A DNA stretch of 64,000 bases from Lentibacillus persicus (GCF_900112705.1 NZ_FOMR01000001.1:110935-174934); one strand, 5' to 3'. Shown: positions 35,588 through 45,020, counted from the first letter of the stretch. Program-made: numbers and translations. The notes: a model not told the origin generated them from the letters alone.

Positions 35588-36777
35588 GACGGCTTATGGT
35601 AATGAAAAAATGGCTGATAACACCCGTCGCTATTCTTCTGATGCTATTGCTTGCAGGGTGCTGGGATCGGACGGAAATAAATGATTTAGCGATTATTGTC
35701 GGTCTCGGCCTGCATGAAACAGAGGATGAAGAGGTTCAACTATCAGTGCAGATAGTTAATCCTAGTTCAATGGCAAGTGGGCAGAGCGGTAATAGCGGAC
35801 AGCAAGGGACAGGTCAGCTGACAACAATGGAAAAAGAAGTCGGTAAAACAACTTTTGATGCCAGGTCAAAACTGCAGGAGAAAGTTTCACGAGAGTTGTT
35901 TTCCGGCCATAATAGAGTAGTGTTCATTAGTGAAAAATTAGCTGAAAAAGGAATACGCGATCATATCGATTTTCTCGCTCGCTATACCAGACCGCGCTTG
36001 AGATCGTATGTTTATGTTACAAAGGGTGTTCCGGCCGACTTCTTTAAAGTGATGCCTGATCTGGAATCCAGCTCGGCTGAAACAGCCCGGGAACTTGCAG
36101 ATTTAAGAATCGGGATGAGTGTTGAAGTCAAAGAATTACTGCAAATGACAGCTGACGCGAGTGAGAATGCGGCACTGCCAATTATCACAATCGAGGGAGA
36201 ACCGCCCCACTCGTATGGGTTAAGAGTCCAGGGAGCAGCTGTATTTAAACACGGAAAAATGGTTGGACAGCTGGATGACAGTGCTACGAGGGGTGTCATG
36301 TGGATTCGTGACGAAATTGAAGAAGCTACCATCATGGTGCAGCCCGAGGGCGAAACCGGTTATATTTCTTTCCTCGTTTTAGATGCAACGACGAAGCTTG
36401 TTCCCGAAATTAAGGGGGACAATTGGACAATGACCGTGCAAATTAATGCGATCGATGATGCGGTTGAAAATCACACCACGTTGGATTTAATGAAGCCGGA
36501 TACGATAAAAAGACTTGAAAAACAATTGGAAGAAAAGGTCGAACAACGTATTCACATTGCGCTGGAACAAGTCCAGAAAGATATGAAGGCAGACATTCTT
36601 GGATTCGGTGAATCATTTGACAGCAAGTATCCGGATAAATGGGAAGCGGTTAAAGACAATTGGGATGAAAAGTTTTCCGAAGTAACCGTTAATATTGAAA
36701 GTGATGTGGAAATAAAACGGCCCGGCAGGTCCACATCACCACCGGCACTGCCAGAAGATGAGGTCACAAACGAATGA
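35584..36777 (+). CDS. Spore germination receptor subunit C, lipoprotein
   Basis: A 397-aa Ger(x)C-type lipoprotein. The signal peptide ends with LLLAGC, then WDRTEINDLAIIVGLGLHE, the invariant start of the mature C subunit. The remainder is three-domain soluble protein with ELFSGHNRVVFISEKLAEKG, another family block. It would be diacylglycerylated and attached to the outer face of the spore inner membrane. It overlaps genes on both sides by 4 nt. Confidence 0.92.
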   Translation: MRRLMVMKKWLITPVAILLMLLLAGCWDRTEINDLAIIVGLGLHETEDEEVQLSVQIVNPSSMASGQSGNSGQQGTGQLTTMEKEVGKTTFDARSKLQEKVSRELFSGHNRVVFISEKLAEKGIRDHIDFLARYTRPRLRSYVYVTKGVPADFFKVMPDLESSSAETARELADLRIGMSVEVKELLQMTADASENAALPIITIEGEPPHSYGLRVQGAAVFKHGKMVGQLDDSATRGVMWIRDEIEEATIMVQPEGETGYISFLVLDATTKLVPEIKGDNWTMTVQINAIDDAVENHTTLDLMKPDTIKRLEKQLEEKVEQRIHIALEQVQKDMKADILGFGESFDSKYPDKWEAVKDNWDEKFSEVTVNIESDVEIKRPGRSTSPPALPEDEVTNE

Positions 36778-37004
36778 AAATAATAAGCATCATTTTAACG
36801 GCTGTGGTTGTTATTTTAATAACATTGTATGAATGGCCAAGCACAAATGAGGACATGAAAAAGGAGAGACGAACCTTTATCGTTTTAACAGGGGGCGGGT
36901 TTCTTCTGGCGGTTGTGCTGATCATTTTCCCGAATCTTTCCGGACCCACCGAATTTGTCAGTTGGCTGTTTAAATCGGTGGGCGGATGGATGACGGGGGA
37001 ATGA
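36774..37004 (+). CDS. Small two-helix protein, GerA-operon D-subunit-like
   Basis: A 76-aa protein with two transmembrane segments (IISIILTAVVVILITLY and TGGGFLLAVVLIIFPNL) separated by a charged loop (STNEDMKKERRTF). Its start overlaps the C-subunit stop (ATGA). Some GerA-family operons carry a D gene of this size and topology that modulates receptor activity; position and topology support that call. The operon ends here, followed by array E. Confidence 0.75.
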   Translation: MKIISIILTAVVVILITLYEWPSTNEDMKKERRTFIVLTGGGFLLAVVLIIFPNLSGPTEFVSWLFKSVGGWMTGE

Positions 37005-37018
37005 CCTTTTCAGGTTTT

Positions 37019-37180
37019 TCGCTTAAAAGACCAGCAAATCGGCTCAAAAAGAACTGAAATGGGCTCAAGTTGGTACGGATTTCGCTCAAGTCGACAAATT
37101 TTTCGCTGAAGTTGGTAGTCGTTGGGTCGCAGGCGTTTCCGCGGAGCAGCACTCCCCGTCGGTCGATACTGCTTCGATGC
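37019..37180. repeat. 21-bp array E plus GC-rich module (left flank of NERD gene)
   Basis: GCT(T/C)AA-type units have GCT at 37021, 37042, 37063, 37084 and 37105, exactly 21 bp apart. They are followed by GCAGGCGTTTCCGCGGAGCA and a variable tail. The whole segment aligns over about 150 bp with array F at 38333, so the gene at 37353-38315 is bracketed by imperfect direct repeats. Confidence 0.87.
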
Positions 37181-37352
37181 AGGAACGTTTTGTTGCTCAC
37201 AAGTATTTCCGGATGCGCTGGAAGTTTTGCTAAGCGCTGGAGATTACAATTTGTGCGCCTCCGAATTAATCAAAAAAATTTTAAAGGATTTTGCCCAATC
37301 GTGTCGAATGTATTATTATGGTCGAAAATTTAATACGAAAGGTTGTGTGCTA

Positions 37353-38315
37353 TTGTATGTTAAACCACTGACGTTTCCGCTCCACATCCACAAGGCGCTC
37401 GCTCTTGATAGGCGTATTGCTGCAACCCATCCGCAGAAACCTGCCATCAGTAAGGCCGCTGCCAATCTTCTCTCGGGCCACAGGGGTGAGGAATCCCTCC
37501 TCTACCATTTGAACTTTCTACCTGAAGATGACTTCCGAATCTACCACTACTTAAGAATTCCTGACGAGAACGGCCATTTTCAAATGGACTTCCTTCTTTT
37601 ATCACTTTACTTTTTCCTGATTATTGAGGTTAAAAATATATATGATCACGTGAATTTTGACGAGATGGGACAGGCCTACCGTGAATCCGCGGATAAAGTG
37701 GAGGTCTTTGGAAATCCCGTAGATCAAGTTTATTTGCAACAAAGAAGGTTGTTATCATGGCTGCGTGCGGGGAATTTCCCCGCCGTGCCAATCGAAAAGG
37801 TTGTTGTTTTCAGCCAGGATAGTACGTATTTGAGAAATCTTACCAACAATTCAACGATTTCCGAGACGGTCATGCATCGTCATAAATTCCTTCCAATGAT
37901 TGATTTGTTCAGCAAAAAATATACGATGAAATGCTTTTCTAATGATCAGTTAATAGAGCTGTCTCAATGTTTGCTTGAAGCTCACACACCTGAGGTTTAT
38001 GGCGGGGTTGAAAAATTTGGAATAACAATGGAGGATCTCGTCAAAGGTGTGGCTTGTCCGGCGTGCAGCGGCGTCCCAATGCAGTGGAAAAGTGGTAAAT
38101 GGGTGTGCATGGGTTGCCAATTTAAATCAAAAACAGCACACTGGCAGGCATTGACAGATTATCGCTTGCTGATTGGTGAGTCGATCAATAACCGGGAAGC
38201 CCGGGCCTTTTTGAAGCTTAATTCCAACAGTGTCACAAGGAAGTTGCTGCATTCGCAAGGGTTGAAAAAGTTTGGCACCGGGAGTGGGTTGCGCTATCGG
38301 CTGGGTGAAGAGTAA
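37353..38315 (+). CDS. NERD-domain protein with C-terminal zinc ribbon
   Basis: About 320 aa. The nuclease-related (NERD) domain is visible from SGHRGEESLLYHLNFL through HFQMDFLLLSLYFFLIIEVKN, with the D...E-x-K residues expected of this restriction-endonuclease-like fold. A C-terminal zinc ribbon has two Cys pairs (CPACSG and CMGCQF), followed by a helical region. It may bind or cut DNA; the role is unknown. The start is uncertain: GAAAGG lies 10 nt before TTG at 37353 and 4 nt before GTG at 37347. It is flanked on both sides by related repeat segments. Confidence 0.78.
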   Translation: MYVKPLTFPLHIHKALALDRRIAATHPQKPAISKAAANLLSGHRGEESLLYHLNFLPEDDFRIYHYLRIPDENGHFQMDFLLLSLYFFLIIEVKNIYDHVNFDEMGQAYRESADKVEVFGNPVDQVYLQQRRLLSWLRAGNFPAVPIEKVVVFSQDSTYLRNLTNNSTISETVMHRHKFLPMIDLFSKKYTMKCFSNDQLIELSQCLLEAHTPEVYGGVEKFGITMEDLVKGVACPACSGVPMQWKSGKWVCMGCQFKSKTAHWQALTDYRLLIGESINNREARAFLKLNSNSVTRKLLHSQGLKKFGTGSGLRYRLGEE

Positions 38316-38332
38316 CTATTAAAATAGCATTT

Positions 38333-38493
38333 TCGCTTAAAGGATCAGCGAATCGGCTTAAAAAGCTCTGAAATCGGCTCAAGTTCACGTGAATTTCGCT
38401 CAAGTCGACAAATTTTTCGCTGAAGTTAGTGCTCTCCGGGTGGCAGGCGTTTCCGCGGAGCACTTCTCGCCGGTTAATGCTGATACGGTGCCA
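38333..38493. repeat. 21-bp array F plus GC-rich module (right flank of NERD gene)
   Basis: GCT words at 38335, 38356, 38377, 38398 and 38419 are exactly 21 bp apart. The unit TCAAGTCGACAAATTTTTCGC is shared exactly with array E. Then come GGCAGGCGTTTCCGCGGAGC and a tail similar to array E. There is no other content in 38316-38575 except a TATAAT at 38532 that may serve sbcD. Confidence 0.87.
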
Positions 38494-38575
38494 CTCACAT
38501 ATTTATAACCCACGATATACTTATTTTGTACTATAATAGAGAAAGATAGAATTTGCCGTAAAAGGGGAGAGCGGT

Positions 38576-39760
38576 ATGAAATTATTCCATACGGCGGACT
38601 GGCACCTGGGGAAGCTTGTTCAGGGCGTCTATATGACGGAGGACCAGCGTTACGTGCTGGAACAGTTCGCACAAGCAGTAGAAGAGGAAAAGCCGGATGC
38701 GGTAATAATTGCCGGGGATTTATATGACCGGGCGGTGCCGCCGACTGAGGCAGTGCATTTGCTGGACGAGACGCTGAGTAAAATCGTGCTGGAGTTAAAC
38801 ATACCCGTGTTGGCGGTGGCAGGCAATCATGACAGTCCGGCGAGGCTTGATTTTGGCAGTAATATTATGAAGCAAAACGGGTTTTACATGGCAGGTCACT
38901 TCGATCCTGAATTTAAGCCTGTTGAACTCTTTGATGAACATGGACCGGTTCATTTCCACCTGGTGCCGTATTGTGATCCAAGTGTTGTGCGCACGATGAC
39001 TGACGATGATACAATCCGCAGCCATAATGATGCAGCCCGGAAAATCACCGAAATCATTCAGCGGGAGATGGATCCTGACGCGCGGCATGTGTATATTGGT
39101 CATGCATTCGTCACACCATTCGGCGAGGAAGAAGCGAATACGAGTGAGTCGGAGCGCCCGCTGTCGATTGGCGGCGCCGAATATGTTGACGCGAGAAACT
39201 TTGACGCATTCGATTATACGGCGCTTGGGCATTTGCATCAGGGACACCACGTTAATCATGAAACCATCCGGTATTGCGGATCCATCCTAAAATATTCCAT
39301 CTCTGAAGAACATCATCAGAAAGGCTATTCGGTTGTAGAACTGGATGAAGACGGCAATGTAACGATTGAAAAACGCACGCTTAAGCCAAAACGGAATATC
39401 AGAACGGTTGAAGCGACAATGGAAGAGTTATTAACCCATCCGGCCAGTGACGATTATGTATTTGTGCGGCTGTTGGATGAAGCGCCGGTATTATCGCCAA
39501 TGGAGCGGATCAGGTCGATTTATCCAAATGCCATGCACGTTGAGCGCGTCAGTTTTAAGACGGCCCATGACCAGTCTGAATCATCGAGCAACACAAAACG
39601 CACGGAAATGAGCGATCTCGATTTATTCAGGAACTTTTATAAAGAAGTGAAGGGTTACGAAGCTTCAGCGGATACAGAGTCACTGTTTAAGGACATTCTC
39701 GACGAACGCTTAAAAGAAGAACGTGAATCGAAACCGTCCAAAGATATGGTAAAAAATTAG
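38576..39760 (+). CDS. sbcD: Exonuclease subunit SbcD
   Basis: A 394-aa Mre11-type nuclease. Metallophosphoesterase motifs are intact: TADWHLGK, IAGDLYDRAVPP, VAGNHDSPARLDF, GHAFVTPFG and ALGHLHQGHH. With SbcC it forms the ATP-dependent complex that trims DNA hairpins and protein-blocked ends. GGGGAGA precedes the ATG. An 18-bp gap separates it from sbcC, so they form an operon. Confidence 0.95.
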   Translation: MKLFHTADWHLGKLVQGVYMTEDQRYVLEQFAQAVEEEKPDAVIIAGDLYDRAVPPTEAVHLLDETLSKIVLELNIPVLAVAGNHDSPARLDFGSNIMKQNGFYMAGHFDPEFKPVELFDEHGPVHFHLVPYCDPSVVRTMTDDDTIRSHNDAARKITEIIQREMDPDARHVYIGHAFVTPFGEEEANTSESERPLSIGGAEYVDARNFDAFDYTALGHLHQGHHVNHETIRYCGSILKYSISEEHHQKGYSVVELDEDGNVTIEKRTLKPKRNIRTVEATMEELLTHPASDDYVFVRLLDEAPVLSPMERIRSIYPNAMHVERVSFKTAHDQSESSSNTKRTEMSDLDLFRNFYKEVKGYEASADTESLFKDILDERLKEERESKPSKDMVKN

Positions 39761-39777
39761 TAAGGGGGGGATAATCA

Positions 39778-42700
39778 ATGCGTCCAATAAAACTGACGAT
39801 GACAGCATTTGGACCATATAAGCAGACTGAATCGATTGATTTTAATGAGCTCGATGGCAATAATTTGTTTGTGATTGCCGGCAACACCGGGTCAGGTAAA
39901 ACAACGATTTTCGATGCAATTTGTTTTGCATTATATGGCAGTGCCAGCGGAAGCGACAGAGAAGATAACCGGATGCTTCGGAGCGACTTTGCACCTGATG
40001 ACACGCATACAGCAATTGAATTGGAATTTGAAATACATGGCCATTACTACCGCGTGCTCCGGCAGCTCGGTCATGTTAAAAAAGGAAATAAATCCAAGAC
40101 CGGTGAACGATATGAATTTTATGAGAAAGTAGACGGTCAGGAAGTGCCGTGTGTCGACCGGCAGATTGTTTCGGAGATTGATCGTAAGTTAGAATCAATC
40201 ATTGGGCTTACGCAGGATCAATTCAAGCAAATTGTGATGCTGCCACAGGGTGAATTTCGAAAGCTGTTGACCTCTGAAACGGAAAATAAAGAAGCGATAC
40301 TGCGACGGCTGTTTAAAACGGAAAGTTATAATGCGATTAATCAACTTCTAAAAGACCGCAAAAGTCAGGCGCAGGAAGCATTTAGGCAGCTGCAGCAATC
40401 GCGGGATCATCATATAAACAGCTTACATACAGCACTGCCTGAACGGGAAGATGCTGAATTGTTTGATGTGCTCACGAGCGATTACTACAATACGAATCAG
40501 ATTATCGATGGTCTTGATAAAGAAATAGCGTATTATACGGATAAAATATCGGCCGATGAGCAAGCGTATCAAACGGCATATCACAAACATGACAAAAAAC
40601 AGACCGAGCTGAATGAGGCAAAGGCACTGAATAATCAATTCGCCGACCTCGATCAGAAAAAGACCGAATTGAATAATTTGGAGAAACAAGTACCGGCATT
40701 CAAGGAAAAAGAAAAACAGCTCGCAAACGCTGAACGGGCAAGTCATCTGGAAATCTATGAAAAGCAGGTCACTGAATGGCAAAACGATGAAAAAACGAAA
40801 AATACGGCCTTACAGCAAGCTGAAACGACGGATAGAGACGCACGGGTTAAACTTGATCAAGCCTCGAAGGTCTACCAGCAGGAGGAAGCGAAAAGCAATG
40901 AACGTGACGAGGCAGCACGCCAGCTTGAACGATTGAAAGGGTTCCTCCCGACCGTGAAAGAGCTTGATAAAAAGAAAAATGACCTCATAACGCTCGGCGA
41001 AAAAGGCAAGCAATCAGCCAAGGATCTTGAAAAAGTTAAATCTGAACACGCGAAACAGACAGAAACCGTCGAAAGCACTGAAAAACAAACGAGCGAACTT
41101 GACCAAGCTGTCAGTCAGCTCCCGGATAAACATCAGGCACTGATGGAAGCCCGCGAACAGTATAAAGCAGCACATGAATTTGCCGAACTTGAAACCAAAC
41201 AATCCGCCTTAAAACAGGATTTGGAACAAAAAGAAAAAGCCTTTATGGCAGCCAAGCGAGCATACAACGCCAAAGAAGACGTCTGGCTGAACAATCAGGC
41301 CGTTGTGCTGGCAGGTCATCTGCATGACGGAGAATCCTGTCCTGTGTGCGGGAGTACAGAACATCCGAATAAAGCAAGCCAGCATGGTGAAATGGTTACG
41401 CGTGAGGTGCTTAATGCCCTGAAAAAAGACATGGAAGAAAACGAGAAGAATTTTCGCGCAGCCGAAGCTGAATACAAAACAAACGCCGATCATCTTGCAC
41501 AGAAAAAGCAAGAGCTTGAGCAGTATGACATTCCTGCCGACAAGGCTTTAGAGGTCCGTGACCAGTTATTTGAAAAAGGAACCGGACTCAAGCAAGAAGT
41601 CGAATCACTGAAAAAACAACAGGAAAAACTGAAGCAGCAAAAAGAAAAGCTGGAAAAAGCCAGGGAAGCATTAAAAAATCTTGAATCGCAAAAAGATCAG
41701 CTCGATAAAGCGCATCAACAACTGCAGTCGGAGTATCAGTCAGCTCATGCTGTTTATAAAGAACAAGTGCGTAACATTCCTGAAGATGTCCAGAAACTTA
41801 CGGCACTGGAAAAACGGATTACTGAAACGGAAGCGCACAAAGCGAATCTTGAAAAGGCTTGGGAACATGCACAACAAGCGCTCCAGCAGGCAAAAGAAAC
41901 GGCCGCCAAAACACAAGCGGATTTGACCAACGCAAAAAATCAACTGAGTGAAACAAACGAAAAACGCAAGAAAGCTGAAAAAACATTCCATGAAGCATTG
42001 GAAAAGGCAGAGTTCGAATCAGAAGACGCCTACCGTCAGGCCAAAATGATGTCCTCAGCGCGTGAAGAACTGAAAGAGGCGATCAGGCAGTTTAATGACA
42101 ATCTGACTGCCAAGAAACAGCAGGTACATGAGCTTGCTGAAACTTTGAAAGATCGAAAGCCCGCCGACCTCGAAGCGCTTGAAGAAGAACGGCAGACATT
42201 GAAAACGGCGTACGAAGCAGCATACCGAACGCTCAATCAGTCAAAGGATTACCGCGTGCAGGCGATGACGATAAAAGAAAATATTGAAACCGCACATGAA
42301 CAGGCTGCCGAACGTGAAAAGGAATTCTCCGTTATCGCTGACTTGCATGATGTGCTGCGCGGCCAGAACGATCAGAAGATTTCGTTTGAACGGTATTTGC
42401 AGATTGAATATTTGGAGCAGATTATTGACGCTGCCAATATTCGATTAAAACGTTTGTCCAACGGGCAATTCTCATTGCGGCGAAGTGATCGTCAGGAAGC
42501 GCACGGGAAGCAAAGCGGCTTGGCACTCGATGTGGATGATGCATACACCGGGCAGCGGCGTGATGTTAAGACCTTATCAGGCGGTGAGAAGTTTAATGCA
42601 TCGCTCTGTCTCGCCCTCGGTATGTCGGATGTCATCCAAAGTTTCCAAGGCAACGTCGTAATCGATACAATGTTTATCGATGAAGGTTTCGGCACACTTG

Positions 42701-42870
42701 ATGAAGAATCGCTGAATAAAGCAATTGACACATTAATCGATTTGCAGCAGTCAGGCCGAATGATCGGTGTTATCTCACACGTGCAGGAGCTGAAGACCAT
42801 CTTTCCGGCAATGCTGGAAGTTCAAAAGACAAAAGAAGGCCACAGCAGAACCGAATTTGTAGTAAAATAA
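39778..42870 (+). CDS. sbcC: Exonuclease subunit SbcC
   Basis: A 1030-aa Rad50-type SMC ATPase. The N-terminal Walker A is AGNTGSGKTTIFDA (about residue 34) and the Q-loop region is MLPQGEFRKLL. Two long coiled coils follow, with the zinc hook ESCPVCGSTEHPN near residue 520. The C-terminal signature is TLSGGEKFNASLCLAL and Walker B/D-loop is MFIDEGFGTLDEESL. Length is normal. GGGGGG precedes the ATG. The complex with SbcD would process palindromic DNA, which is plentiful in this window. Confidence 0.95.
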   Translation: MRPIKLTMTAFGPYKQTESIDFNELDGNNLFVIAGNTGSGKTTIFDAICFALYGSASGSDREDNRMLRSDFAPDDTHTAIELEFEIHGHYYRVLRQLGHVKKGNKSKTGERYEFYEKVDGQEVPCVDRQIVSEIDRKLESIIGLTQDQFKQIVMLPQGEFRKLLTSETENKEAILRRLFKTESYNAINQLLKDRKSQAQEAFRQLQQSRDHHINSLHTALPEREDAELFDVLTSDYYNTNQIIDGLDKEIAYYTDKISADEQAYQTAYHKHDKKQTELNEAKALNNQFADLDQKKTELNNLEKQVPAFKEKEKQLANAERASHLEIYEKQVTEWQNDEKTKNTALQQAETTDRDARVKLDQASKVYQQEEAKSNERDEAARQLERLKGFLPTVKELDKKKNDLITLGEKGKQSAKDLEKVKSEHAKQTETVESTEKQTSELDQAVSQLPDKHQALMEAREQYKAAHEFAELETKQSALKQDLEQKEKAFMAAKRAYNAKEDVWLNNQAVVLAGHLHDGESCPVCGSTEHPNKASQHGEMVTREVLNALKKDMEENEKNFRAAEAEYKTNADHLAQKKQELEQYDIPADKALEVRDQLFEKGTGLKQEVESLKKQQEKLKQQKEKLEKAREALKNLESQKDQLDKAHQQLQSEYQSAHAVYKEQVRNIPEDVQKLTALEKRITETEAHKANLEKAWEHAQQALQQAKETAAKTQADLTNAKNQLSETNEKRKKAEKTFHEALEKAEFESEDAYRQAKMMSSAREELKEAIRQFNDNLTAKKQQVHELAETLKDRKPADLEALEEERQTLKTAYEAAYRTLNQSKDYRVQAMTIKENIETAHEQAAEREKEFSVIADLHDVLRGQNDQKISFERYLQIEYLEQIIDAANIRLKRLSNGQFSLRRSDRQEAHGKQSGLALDVDDAYTGQRRDVKTLSGGEKFNASLCLALGMSDVIQSFQGNVVIDTMFIDEGFGTLDEESLNKAIDTLIDLQQSGRMIGVISHVQELKTIFPAMLEVQKTKEGHSRTEFVVK

Positions 42871-42945
42871 AACCCGGCTTAAATGGAGAAGCACTGCTTC
42901 TCAGAAAACACTTGCCACACGACGAGCACCGTGGTAATTGTGAAC

Positions 42946-43065
42946 TTTAAGGAAAATTGTGTAGATTTGAGCGGAAATCGTGTGAACTTGAGCCGATTTC
43001 ACTGCTATTTGAGCCAAATCTGTGCCCGTTTGAGCCGATTCCGTTACATCATCAGCCAATCGAGT
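42946..43065. repeat. 21-bp degenerate tandem array G
   Basis: TTGAGC(C/G)-headed units start at 42967, 42988, 43009, 43030 and 43051 (ATCAGCC), exactly 21 bp apart. A further degenerate unit lies at 42946. Same family as array A, 36 kb away. The space 42871-43320 otherwise holds one terminator. Confidence 0.87.
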
Positions 43066-43103
43066 CGCTAACGAGCATGACGGCAGGAATCGGTGTACCG
43101 ATC

Positions 43104-43142
43104 AACCCCCCTTTATGCTTTCACGCATAAAGGGGGTTTTTT
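43104..43142 (+). terminator. Intrinsic terminator downstream of sbcDC
   Basis: ACCCCCCTTTATGC pairs with GCATAAAGGGGGT around TTTCAC, then six T. It is 230 bp after the sbcC stop, beyond array G, so array G is probably transcribed as the operon's 3' UTR. Confidence 0.85.
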
Positions 43143-43320
43143 GGTGTGTCAACCCTGTCTGATTTAAATAAATTACAAAAGTTTTGTGTTTTCTGATAAA
43201 ATGAGGATATAGACTCAGAAAATAACCGCAATCCATGAAAAAAGAACGGCAACGATTAGCATTCCTTCATTTGACTGCAATAGTTTGTATACCCTGTTCG
43301 TTATGATGAAACTGAGCATG

Positions 43321-44865
43321 CTTGAATTGTTAAGTATTTGCTTTAAGGGGGTGGTTCCAATTGGTTATGTTAAGCACGATAATGTGCTGATTCACTGCCA
43401 TTTTATTGAGTCTGAAGACCCGGAGGCGAGTGAAACGCTCATTCTGCTTCATGGGCTCGGACCGGATATGAACAGCTGGAATTTTATACTGCCTTATTTT
43501 CGTAAGCACTATCATGTTTTACTCTACGATCTTCGCGGGTTCGGTAAAAGTCAGACAAACGCTGAAAATGTTACATTGACGAAACAGGCTGATGACTTGG
43601 CGTTTCTGTTAAGCGAATTCAATATAGGCGATTATCACGTTATTGCCCAGGGTTTTTCGGGCTTTATCGGCGTCAAGCATGCCACTGACTATCAGAATGA
43701 AAACCTTCAAACACTGACGCTCATGACGGCACCTGTTTATTTCCCGACACAGCTGGGTAAAAAAATCATTCAGGAACGCAAAGCATTCGTTGATAATGCA
43801 GGCTCGCTTTACCCATTGGCAAAGCGGCTCATTGATCAAATTTGTTACCCGCTCACTGAAGAAAAAGCCTCAATTTTACTTGATGGGTATAAGCAAGTGG
43901 CGCCGGATGTTTATTTTCAACTGTTCCGGAACCATTTTGCAGGTAACGCAGCGGCGCAGTTAAACCGGATAAATGTTCCGACGCTACTTTTATCAGGTGC
44001 TGAAGATTATTTATATCTGCCCGAACTGTTTGGTGCAACGCTGCAATTTTACCGGAATGCGAGGCATTATGTTGTGCCTGATGCGGCGTTTATGATGCAG
44101 TTGGACCAGCCGGAGCTGACAGCGGATTGGATTCATAATTTTATCCAAAAAAGTAACGGGCAAACATCACCTGAGCGTGATCAATACCGAAAGACACTTG
44201 CCAGTGAACTGTATACGGAAATGCATGATCTTATCTCACAGCATACAACCGCACATCTCCACGTTAATGTAATGGATGGTTTCAGTGTCTATTTAAACGA
44301 CGAGCGGATATATGGTTTGTGGGGAAAACGCAAAGCGAAACAGCTGCTCGTGTACCTCGCACTGCATCAATCGGCGACAAGAGAAGAATTGTGTGATTTA
44401 TTCTGGCCGGACAGTGGGTTGCAAAGCGCGAAAAACAGTTTGCGCGTCGCGTTGCACCATTTGAAAAAAGCGTTGGAAGCGGGTAGTAATTATGGAATTC
44501 TAATAACTGAAAAAGACATGGTATTTATACGGGGAGAGGTCTCCTCGGATGTGGGCGAACTGATGGAGCAAATTGAAAATGCTCACCTGAACGAAAATGA
44601 AGCCGTGAAAACCGCTTTATACAGTCAACTGCTTCGGAATATCCCTGTTAACCCACTTCCCGGTCTGTATGAAGAATGGTTTTTAGAACTCCGAGGTGAT
44701 CTTGAAAAAGAGTTTGGAATGATGGCGCTGTTTCTCGCAGACTATTATGTGAATCAGAACAACTATACAGAGGCGCGGCATTATTTAAAAATCGCATCCC
44801 GGTACAGTCACGACGAAGAACATTTGGAAGAACGTTCTAATAAACTGAGAAAGCGTATTAAATAA
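43321..44865 (+). CDS. Alpha/beta hydrolase fused to a SARP-like regulator
   Basis: About 500-514 aa in two unrelated parts. Residues about 10-285 are an alpha/beta hydrolase (LILLHGLGPDMNSWNF, YDLRGFGKSQTNAENV, and VIAQGFSGFIG at the nucleophile elbow). The remainder resembles an OmpR/SARP winged helix (FSVYLNDERIYGLWGKRKAK, SAKNSLRVALHHLKKALE) followed by a bacterial transcriptional activator (BTAD/TPR) domain. It may be a one-component sensor in which the hydrolase domain binds a ligand. The start is uncertain: ATG at 43321 has no ribosome site, whereas AAGGGGG lies 8 nt before an in-frame ATT at 43360. Confidence 0.78.
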   Translation, partial: LELLSICFKGVVPIGYVKHDNVLIHCHFIESEDPEASETLILLHGLGPDMNSWNFILPYFRKHYHVLLYDLRGFGKSQTNAENVTLTKQADDLAFLLSEFNIGDYHVIAQGFSGFIGVKHATDYQNENLQTLTLMTAPVYFPTQLGKKIIQERKAFVDNAGSLYPLAKRLIDQICYPLTEEKASILLDGYKQVAPDVYFQLFRNHFAGNAAAQLNRINVPTLLLSGAEDYLYLPELFGATLQFYRNARHYVVPDAAFMMQLDQPELTADWIHNFIQKSNGQTSPERDQYRKTLASELYTEMHDLISQHTTAHLHVNVMDGFSVYLNDERIYGLWGKRKAKQLLVYLALHQSATREELCDLFWPDSGLQSAKNSLRVALHHLKKALEAGSNYGILITEKDMVFIRGEVSSDVGELMEQIENAHLNENEAVKTALYSQLLRNIPVNPLPGLYEEWFLELRGDLEKEFGMMALFLADYYVNQNNYTEARHYLKIASRYSHDEEHLEERSNKLRKRIK

Positions 44866-44901
44866 TACTTAAGCTGGTAATGAATCGGTAATGCTGTTTT
44901 T

Positions 44902-44925
44902 GGTAGGATAAGTCCTACCTATAAT
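44902..44925 (+). promoter_or_regulatory. Promoter with palindromic operator for the riboswitch-sinI unit
   Basis: GGTAGGA (44902-44908) and TCCTACC (44913-44919) form a perfect 7-bp palindrome around TAAG. It is immediately followed by TATAAT (44920-44925), so the palindrome lies in the spacer just upstream of the -10. Repressor control is inferred. The -35 is poor (TTTTTG). Confidence 0.5.
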
Positions 44926-44946
44926 TTAACGTCACTGATCAGTAAA

Positions 44947-45020
44947 AGGCAAACCCATCGAAAGCTGGGGACGCAAAGTCACAGGTCTTCCATGACAGGG
45001 TGATGACGGCTGGACTGCCT
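44947..45020 (+). promoter_or_regulatory. Cyclic di-GMP-I riboswitch (GEMM-I)
   Basis: The aptamer reads AGGCA at 44947 pairing with TGCCT at 45016. Between them are AAACCCATCGAAAGCTGGG (first hairpin with GAAA tetraloop), the invariant GGACGCAAAG segment, and a second hairpin ending ACGGCTGGACTGCC. These match the GEMM-I consensus for c-di-GMP binding. A short hairpin (GGTAC/GTACC, 45023-45036) follows, then AGAAGGAGGGG of the downstream gene. No T-tract terminator is seen, so translational control is more likely than transcriptional. Confidence 0.9.

Noticed and set aside
37122..37352. Longer NERD protein starting at 37122
   Set aside because: The extension is Cys/Arg-rich translation of the repeat module and has no ribosome site.
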